Positions 7,236-11,940 of a stretch of 11,940 nt of DNA are shown one piece after another. Made by a program: the position numbers and the translations under genes. The first letter of the stretch is position 1, and each line of letters opens with the position of its first letter. This stretch comes from JAMLHH01 sp964653095 (GTDB lineage Bacteria > Bacteroidota > Bacteroidia > Chitinophagales > JADIYW01), in contig CAZZEH010000051.1 in the NCBI GenBank assembly GCA_964653095.1, positions 1-11,940 of the forward strand, in the 5' to 3' direction. Below the pieces are notes generated by a model. The model worked only from the letters and a program-made list of their open reading frames with translations. It had not been told where the DNA came from and made no database searches.

Positions 7236-7927
7236 CAATCGGGAAATTTACGAATGATTCTGTATAACAATAGAATCTCTGAAACAGCCTGGATTAATGT
7301 TTTTATATTCCCTCCTTTTGCTTCTCCGTACTCTCTCACCTGATATTTGGAAGGATAATCTTTATGGGTGTACCCGGATTTAATCAGTTTGCCGCATATT
7401 TCAGACTCTACTAAGGAGCTGTTCAGGACCCGGTATTTTTTGTCTATCTGTTCCCTTCTGTATATTTTAATCCAGTTGATATCCGGTACATCTATTTTTA
7501 AAAACTTTCGGTTAAACCATTGATTAAAATTGGTCAGGAAGCTGCGATAAGTGTTATAATTTTTTTCCTTCCTGTAGAAGGTAACAAACTGATTTTCTCT
7601 AATCTTGTTTATCTGATCTATTTCGAAAATATCAAACTGACCGTCTCCGGGAATCGCACACACGAACTCTTTGGAAGCCAAATTGTAACCTGTATTCAGC
7701 GCATTTCCAATTCCCTGATTAGGATAAATATGCCTGACTGCATAACTCGGAAATTTTGCGGTAAAAGATTCTGCGATTGCACCTGTCTTGTCTGTACTTC
7801 CGTCATTAATAACTATAATTTCCGAGTTTTTATATTGAGCTCTGCTCAGAAACAGTATTGTGTTCTTCAATACTGCGCTTATGTTTTGTTCTTCATTATA
7901 ACAAAAAATAATGACACTCAATTCCAT
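7235..7927 (-). CDS. Glycosyltransferase family 2, first of a pair (DPM-like)
   Basis: This 230-residue GT-A enzyme opens with MELSVIIFCYNEEQNI and has INDGSTDKTG at 40-49, NQGIGNALNTGY at 70-81 and the acidic PGDGQFD at 93-99 for metal and nucleotide-sugar binding. YQVREYGEAKGG near the C-terminus is the RxxGxxxGG element seen in polyprenyl-phosphate mannose/glucose synthase relatives. A hydrophobic stretch (LIQAVSEILLLYRII) at the end may sit on the membrane. The length is typical for a single-domain DPM1-like enzyme without the GtrB-type membrane tail. Its ATG follows the oxidoreductase stop with no gap (TAAATG), and its TGA overlaps the next GT2 start, so the three genes form one translational unit. 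The donor sugar cannot be read from the sequence. Confidence 0.88.
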   Translation of the reverse strand: MELSVIIFCYNEEQNISAVLKNTILFLSRAQYKNSEIIVINDGSTDKTGAIAESFTAKFPSYAVRHIYPNQGIGNALNTGYNLASKEFVCAIPGDGQFDIFEIDQINKIRENQFVTFYRKEKNYNTYRSFLTNFNQWFNRKFLKIDVPDINWIKIYRREQIDKKYRVLNSSLVESEICGKLIKSGYTHKDYPSKYQVREYGEAKGGNIKTLIQAVSEILLLYRIIRKFPD

Positions 7928-8926
7928 TTAGAATGTAATTAGTTTTCCTTCTTCAGCAAGAGACTGTTCCACACATTCCAAAATACGAATGATTTCCACA
8001 CTTTCTTTGGGTAAGATGATTTTATATTCCATGTTTCGAACACATTGTAAAAAGGTGTCCAGCATTTTTTTCAGAGGCTCTATAGTTGAAAATTTGGGAA
8101 TGGAAATATCTCCGAGTCTGTAATCCACCAAAGTTTTGTTTCTGTTATCTAATTGCTCGGCTTGAGCGTAGTCGTATATCTTGATTTTTTGTGTAGGTTC
8201 CACTTCGTCGTAGATAATCATCCTTTTTTCTCCGCCGATAATCATTTGCCTAATTTTGGTAGGCGAAGCCCAAGAACAGTTGATATGGACTAAAAGATCT
8301 TTAGGGTAGTAAAGGAATATATAGGCCAAGTCAGTGTGATTTTCTTGTGTATGACTAGATATGGCTCTGATATGAGTCGGACTCTTTTTTATCAGCCTTT
8401 GAATAATTGACACGTCATGAGTTGCCAAGTCCCAAATGACATTGGTATCATTATGATAAATCCCCAAATTAACTCTGGTAGAATCTATATAATTAATTTT
8501 ACCCACTTGCCCGTCTTTGATATACCCGTCTATATATTCTACGGCTCCATTGAATAAAAAAGTCAAATCAGTATAAAGTATCACTTCATTTTCCCGGGCA
8601 ATCCGGTATAGCTCGGCTGCCTGTTCGGACGACACACACAGAGGCTTTTCTACCAGCGTATGTTTTTTGTTTTGAAGAGCTTTTTTTGCCAATTCGTAGT
8701 GCGTGGAGGTAGGAGTGGTAATGACTACTATATCTACCTCTGACTGGTTAATGACATGATTATAATCTTGCTCGACTGCAATAGTCGGATGATTTTTCCG
8801 AACGATATTGAGTCTCTCCTGCAAAACATCACATACAGTCACTTTTGAGATTTGGGGTGCACTGATGAGATTTCTAAGAAGATTTACACCCCAATAACCA
8901 TAACCAATTAGCACTACATGATACAT
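7928..8926 (-). CDS. Gfo/Idh/MocA family NAD(P)-dependent sugar oxidoreductase
   Basis: This 332-residue protein has an N-terminal Rossmann domain with GYGYWG at 8-13 (dinucleotide binding), VVITTPTSTHYE at 67-78 and VEKPLCVS at 92-99, where EKP carries the catalytic lysine of the family. The C-terminal alpha/beta domain has VIWDLATHDVSII at about 163-175; the H170-D171 pair is where the family places a catalytic histidine. Members related to WbpB/WlbA oxidise or reduce UDP-sugars in surface polysaccharide synthesis. The exact substrate here is not deducible. The ATG start has no ribosome binding site. The gene lies 38 bp after the membrane-protein gene and directly abuts a GT2, consistent with making or modifying the sugar that the GT2 enzymes use. 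Confidence 0.9.
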   Translation of the reverse strand: MYHVVLIGYGYWGVNLLRNLISAPQISKVTVCDVLQERLNIVRKNHPTIAVEQDYNHVINQSEVDIVVITTPTSTHYELAKKALQNKKHTLVEKPLCVSSEQAAELYRIARENEVILYTDLTFLFNGAVEYIDGYIKDGQVGKINYIDSTRVNLGIYHNDTNVIWDLATHDVSIIQRLIKKSPTHIRAISSHTQENHTDLAYIFLYYPKDLLVHINCSWASPTKIRQMIIGGEKRMIIYDEVEPTQKIKIYDYAQAEQLDNRNKTLVDYRLGDISIPKFSTIEPLKKMLDTFLQCVRNMEYKIILPKESVEIIRILECVEQSLAEEGKLITF

Positions 8927-8964
8927 ATTGGGCAGGAAGTATTATTTTTTGCTATGAACATGGA

Positions 8965-10575
8965 TTATTTCTTCTCTAACTTTATTTCAAACTGTGAGAA
9001 ATCATCTGCAAATTCCTCGTACTCTGTATAAGTCAGCCTGATTTGATGATAAAAATACAAATATTGACTAATTAAATCCATAAATTGATTATTGGAAACA
9101 AATACTATATTGGGATTACTGGAAATGTCCTGAATGTTTGACAGAAGACTGGCTGAGTTTTTGAAAAAGTTCCGGTTGACCTGCTTAAATGTCTCGTGAT
9201 AGGTAGAAAAAGAACTGCTTAAAAGATAAAACTTCATATCATAATTCAGAACATGAAATAATCGGGGACTAAAAATAGGATGTATAGGTAAATGACTCAT
9301 TACCACAGCCTTTCCTTCTTGGTTCGCTTCAAATATCTTTTGTACCATTAACTCGGATTTTGTATGAACAAACTCATATTCTTTATGAATTTTATTCATA
9401 GTGCGAATAAAAAGCAGGCTTGAAAAATATACACATAATATAGTAATCAGCCACTTGCGTGAATTAAAGATTTTATGAGACTTGGAAAGCAGTAAAATAA
9501 TCAGGGAGGTAAAAAAAGGAAACAAAAATCTGGGCTGCAAAATCGCACTGGTCATAATAAGAGGTACAACCATCATCAATAGACATGAAAACCACAAATC
9601 TTTTTTTCTAAGAGCTGTAGAAAGACAAAGCATTATCACAAGTAAAAGTAACCAGTAGTGATTGGATTTCAGATAATTTATGTTCAGCTCGAAATCTCTG
9701 TAAACTTTTTCTTTGAATTCAAATGAATATAAGTATTCTAAAAATCCCGTATGCATGATTTGTGCATTGTAATCCTCCGGGCTTATGACATCTTTATCTT
9801 CTATAGATAGAGCAATTACCCTTTGCAGCACTCTTTTGTCTTCGTATTCAGGACTGTCAGGTATTTTTTTAAAATTGTTCTTATCGTGGAACTCTCGTTC
9901 AAAATTAAAAGCTGTTTTTAAATAAATATCCGAATGCGCATTTTGATACTGAAAAACAGCAAAAAAGAAAGAGGTGATAATAAAAATAATTAAGCCCCTG
10001 TTAAAATTGACAGATTTATAGATATACCAAAATCCTAAGGTTAAAAGCCCAAATATGAATCCCAGTTCTATTCTGACGACACATGCCAGAATAAGTATCG
10101 GCAGAGTTTTATAAAGGTTGATTTTACTTCCTATTTGTGTAAGGGACAAAAGGCTGAATGCAATAAGAAGCAAAATGCACGTCCGTATATTATTTATCTG
10201 TACAATGTGTTCAAATAGGATTAAGAATAGAATACTGTGAATTAAGATTTTATTGGATGTAGAGATGGATTTGAATTTCGAGAGAAAGTAAAAATTTATG
10301 AGATAAACAGCTGTAAATACAGACAGGATATGATAAATGCCATAGATTGGGAGACGTGGAAAATACTGTTGAATTTTAAAAATATAAGATAAAACCCAAA
10401 AATGGGCATTGGCTAAAATGGGCGTATTGGGGTCTATTATAACACCTTTAGTCACAAAGTTGGTATAAGCTTCATAACCTTCAAAATAGAATCCCCAGAC
10501 CGCGTAAGCAAAACTGAACTGTATTAAAGTGAGAGCAAAACCCCAGAATAAGTATTTTCGATTTGTATGGTTCAT
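8965..10575 (-). CDS. Polytopic membrane protein, GT-C-like candidate glycosyltransferase
   Basis: From the ATG at 10575 this is 536 residues (a GTG at 10602 gives nine more). About ten hydrophobic helices can be seen, near 8-29, 76-98, 110-125, 132-148, 157-187 (one or two), 193-209, 306-322, 327-345, 350-365 and 375-391. A polar loop of about 95 residues spans 210-305, and a soluble tail of about 145 residues follows the last helix. Three features recall GT-C glycosyltransferases: acidic residues in the first extracytoplasmic loop (YFEGYEAY, about 30-37), RIE after a helix (168-170; compare the RPE-like motif of ArnT relatives) and LQPRFLFPF (346-354). An O-antigen polymerase or an uncharacterised glycan membrane protein are alternatives. 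It is the promoter-proximal gene of an operon with two GT2 enzymes that could supply its polyprenyl-linked donor. The functional call is an inference. Confidence 0.82.
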   Translation of the reverse strand: MNHTNRKYLFWGFALTLIQFSFAYAVWGFYFEGYEAYTNFVTKGVIIDPNTPILANAHFWVLSYIFKIQQYFPRLPIYGIYHILSVFTAVYLINFYFLSKFKSISTSNKILIHSILFLILFEHIVQINNIRTCILLLIAFSLLSLTQIGSKINLYKTLPILILACVVRIELGFIFGLLTLGFWYIYKSVNFNRGLIIFIITSFFFAVFQYQNAHSDIYLKTAFNFEREFHDKNNFKKIPDSPEYEDKRVLQRVIALSIEDKDVISPEDYNAQIMHTGFLEYLYSFEFKEKVYRDFELNINYLKSNHYWLLLLVIMLCLSTALRKKDLWFSCLLMMVVPLIMTSAILQPRFLFPFFTSLIILLLSKSHKIFNSRKWLITILCVYFSSLLFIRTMNKIHKEYEFVHTKSELMVQKIFEANQEGKAVVMSHLPIHPIFSPRLFHVLNYDMKFYLLSSSFSTYHETFKQVNRNFFKNSASLLSNIQDISSNPNIVFVSNNQFMDLISQYLYFYHQIRLTYTEYEEFADDFSQFEIKLEKK

Positions 10576-10620
10576 GCTTTTTGTGATTCTACCCGGGTGC
10601 ACACCTTACAAAGTAAAGAA

Positions 10621-10634
10621 TTAGTTGTCAATTA
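10621..10634. repeat. Direct repeat copy 1 in divergent promoter region
   Basis: TTAGTTGTCAATTA matches 12 of 14 bases of a second copy at 10683-10696. The minus-strand candidate -35 TTGACA lies inside it. The copies are 62 bp apart, close to six helical turns, so a regulator could bind both on one face. This may be a chance match in A/T-rich DNA. Confidence 0.4.
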
Positions 10635-10682
10635 ATTTTACTATAATTTTCGGTGTATAATTAACCGTCATAATTGTTATCT

Positions 10683-10696
10683 TTAGTCGTCAATCA
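10683..10696. repeat. Direct repeat copy 2 in divergent promoter region
   Basis: TTAGTCGTCAATCA differs from copy 1 at two positions, both T-to-C transitions. It lies 12 bp before the TTG start of the oxygenase gene, where a bound protein could block transcription or where the RNA could affect initiation. Confidence 0.4.
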
Positions 10697-10708
10697 GCTC
10701 ATTGTAAT

Positions 10709-11680
10709 TTGTTTAAAGAGAAATTAAAATATCACTACAACCTTTTTATAGCCAAGTGTCTTTTTTTTGGAGAACATATACTTGGCAGAAAGCTATTCAA
10801 AAAAGTGTTTTCTGAGATTAATGAAGTATATATCAGAAAGGCTGCTGATTATAAACAATCCGTAAAAGGATATCAGATCTTTGACAAAATAAAAAAAAGC
10901 TCGAAAAACATCATGCTTTTTAAAGGATTTGCCGGGAACTGGAAAGCGGTTGAAAACTGGGACTTCGAATATTTTGCCGCCAATTACGGCGATAGACAGG
11001 TTGACATCAACGGAAAAATAGGACTTACATATGATGTGGGGATGGACGTAGAATCTATATCTCTAAAAGATTATTTGAGTCAGGTCAAAAATGGCAGCAA
11101 AAAATATCTTAAGCTTTCCAGTCTGGTTCAGGACGAGCCTGAACTTCAAAAACAATTAGACTACAAAAATCTGGGACAGTTTAAGTCTGCTTTTTCGACT
11201 GGAGAAACATATTATACATTTATTGGTGGAAGTAAATCTTTCACACCTATGCACAACGAAGTTCCCTGTAATGTTTTTGTGCAGGTATATGGGAGAAAGA
11301 GATGGGTGTTGTATCATCCGAATGATTTTCTGTTTTTAGGTGTGCATGCGGAAAGAAGACCTCATTTGTACAGTGCTATTCACCCTGACAATTTGGACGA
11401 TGAGAACTTCCCTTATCTTAAGTATGCGAATAAGATAGAAATTATTCTGGAACCCGGTGACATATTATATGTTCCGCCATTGTATTTTCATTATGTAGAG
11501 AATCTCACAGATTCGATTAGCGTGGCGTACAAGTTTGCAAATGTTCCTATTATGTTTCGAGTATCTAAGTTTCTCACATTCCTGTTTTTTTTAGCCACAA
11601 GACCATCCTTGTTTGTAACTTTTTTTGCGAATAGGTTAGGAAAAGAAGATCATATTTTGAAGCCTAAGTTTAATCGATGA
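10709..11680 (+). CDS. JmjC/cupin-8 type Fe(II)/2-oxoglutarate-dependent oxygenase
   Basis: This 323-residue protein contains a cupin-8 (JmjC-like) double-stranded beta-helix. The facial triad is complete: H182 and E184 in TPMHNEVPCN, and H261 in GDILYVPPLYFHYVENL (250-266). GRKRWVLYHP at 195-204 is the conserved strand after the first metal ligands in FIH-like proteins. The HxE form, rather than HxD, is accepted in this family. Such enzymes hydroxylate protein side chains or small molecules. The N-terminal 60 residues are basic and helical. Residues about 287-308 (FLTFLFFLATRPSLFVTFFA) are hydrophobic and could anchor the protein to the membrane, which is unusual for the family. The start is TTG at 10709; no ATG occurs before residue 69, and the frame is open only 16 codons further upstream. 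It stands alone on the plus strand. The target is unknown. Confidence 0.85.
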   Translation: MFKEKLKYHYNLFIAKCLFFGEHILGRKLFKKVFSEINEVYIRKAADYKQSVKGYQIFDKIKKSSKNIMLFKGFAGNWKAVENWDFEYFAANYGDRQVDINGKIGLTYDVGMDVESISLKDYLSQVKNGSKKYLKLSSLVQDEPELQKQLDYKNLGQFKSAFSTGETYYTFIGGSKSFTPMHNEVPCNVFVQVYGRKRWVLYHPNDFLFLGVHAERRPHLYSAIHPDNLDDENFPYLKYANKIEIILEPGDILYVPPLYFHYVENLTDSISVAYKFANVPIMFRVSKFLTFLFFLATRPSLFVTFFANRLGKEDHILKPKFNR

Positions 11681-11719
11681 TTATTATGAAAGCTTTGGAG
11701 TGTTAGAGATAAAATTATA

Positions 11720-11940
11720 CTAATCGAATTTTAGCTTTTGCAGTATCGGAGCAATATTTATTTTTAAGTTCTCCTGTAGCCACAGAATTGTGTAAAAAGG
11801 TATTAAGAATATTTTATGCAGGAGTCTCACTATAGGTTTAGGTACTTTCTTTGTAATCGGATATTTTGTAACGAATGATTTTAAAAGAGCTGCGGAGAGA
11901 AGAGCGGAACTGATATATACTTTCTTTCCATAAAAATTAG
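11720..11940 (-). CDS. C-terminal 72 residues of an unidentified gene, cut by the right edge
   Basis: The minus strand is open from the right edge to a TAG at 11722-11720, with the 5' part outside the window. The visible protein begins NFYGKKVYISSALLSAALLK and continues through VPKPIVRLLHKIFLIPFYTI to a tail ending APILQKLKFD. It is basic with a hydrophobic-aromatic stretch, as in a membrane-associated C-terminus. The PKP-I-x3-L pattern faintly recalls the tail of the radical SAM proteins at the left (IPRPLKNLL), but that is too little for an assignment. It converges on the oxygenase gene with a 39-bp gap in which I see only a short AAAGCTTT palindrome and no clear terminator. Confidence 0.6.
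   Translation of the reverse strand, partial: NFYGKKVYISSALLSAALLKSFVTKYPITKKVPKPIVRLLHKIFLIPFYTILWLQENLKINIAPILQKLKFD

Larger units (their letters stand above)
10576..10708. promoter_or_regulatory. Divergent promoter region between glycan operon and oxygenase gene
   Basis: This region of about 130 bp separates two divergent transcription units. On the minus strand an exact TTGACA lies at 10631-10626, but the hexamer 17 bases on (TAAGGT) is a weak -10. On the plus strand two exact TATAAT hexamers occur at 10642-10647 and 10656-10661 without a good -35. A minus-strand start near 10596 would exclude the GTG at 10602 and favour the ATG at 10575. The exact promoters remain uncertain. Confidence 0.4.

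Noticed and set aside
7520..7942. 140-codon plus-strand open frame opposite the first GT2 and the oxidoreductase end
   Set aside because: It is antisense to a GT2 with clear catalytic motifs; its composition is isoleucine/cysteine-rich and without domain features, as expected of a shadow frame.
11681..11719. Possible bidirectional terminator between convergent genes
   Set aside because: Only an 8-base AAAGCTTT palindrome is visible, without a GC-rich stem or T-tract.

Overview
The window is AT-rich DNA from a bacterial polysaccharide or surface-glycan locus. It holds nine complete protein genes, one small gene without an obvious start, and two genes cut by the window edges. I see no rRNA, tRNA, CRISPR array, transposase or phage gene. 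Start regions mostly lack a Shine-Dalgarno sequence and are A/T-rich, and TTG starts occur, which fits Bacteroidota or a similar low-SD, low-GC lineage. That assignment is an inference and no taxonomic marker is present.

Left block (about 102-5019, minus strand): three cobalamin-binding radical SAM enzymes in a row, reading leftward with 41-47 bp gaps. The two at the left (102-1715 and 1763-3358) are a tandem duplication, with 74 of the first 100 residues identical by hand count and identically placed Fe-S cysteines. The third (3400-5019) is a more distant member of the same superfamily. Diverging from them on the plus strand is a family 9 (heptosyltransferase-like) glycosyltransferase (5102-6379).

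Middle block (6376-10575, minus strand): a compact leftward operon. Its order is a multi-pass membrane protein with GT-C-like features, a Gfo/Idh/MocA sugar oxidoreductase, two polyprenyl-phosphate-type GT2 glycosyltransferases joined by TAAATG and TGATG junctions, and a small C-terminal-like reading frame whose stop overlaps the GT9 stop tail to tail. A plausible joint role is that the oxidoreductase modifies a nucleotide sugar, the GT2 enzymes load sugars onto a polyprenyl-phosphate carrier, and the membrane protein transfers them on the far side of the membrane.

Right block: a divergent intergenic region with a pair of near-identical 14-bp direct repeats separates the operon from a plus-strand JmjC/cupin-8 type Fe(II)/2-oxoglutarate oxygenase (10709-11680). 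The C-terminal 72 residues of an unidentified minus-strand gene run off the right edge.

The most unusual aspect is the combination of three B12-radical SAM enzymes (typically oxygen-sensitive C-methylation or rearrangement chemistry) with an O2-dependent oxygenase in one glycan locus. Their substrate is probably a sugar, a lipid carrier or a peptide modified in the glycan pathway, but the sequence does not identify it.
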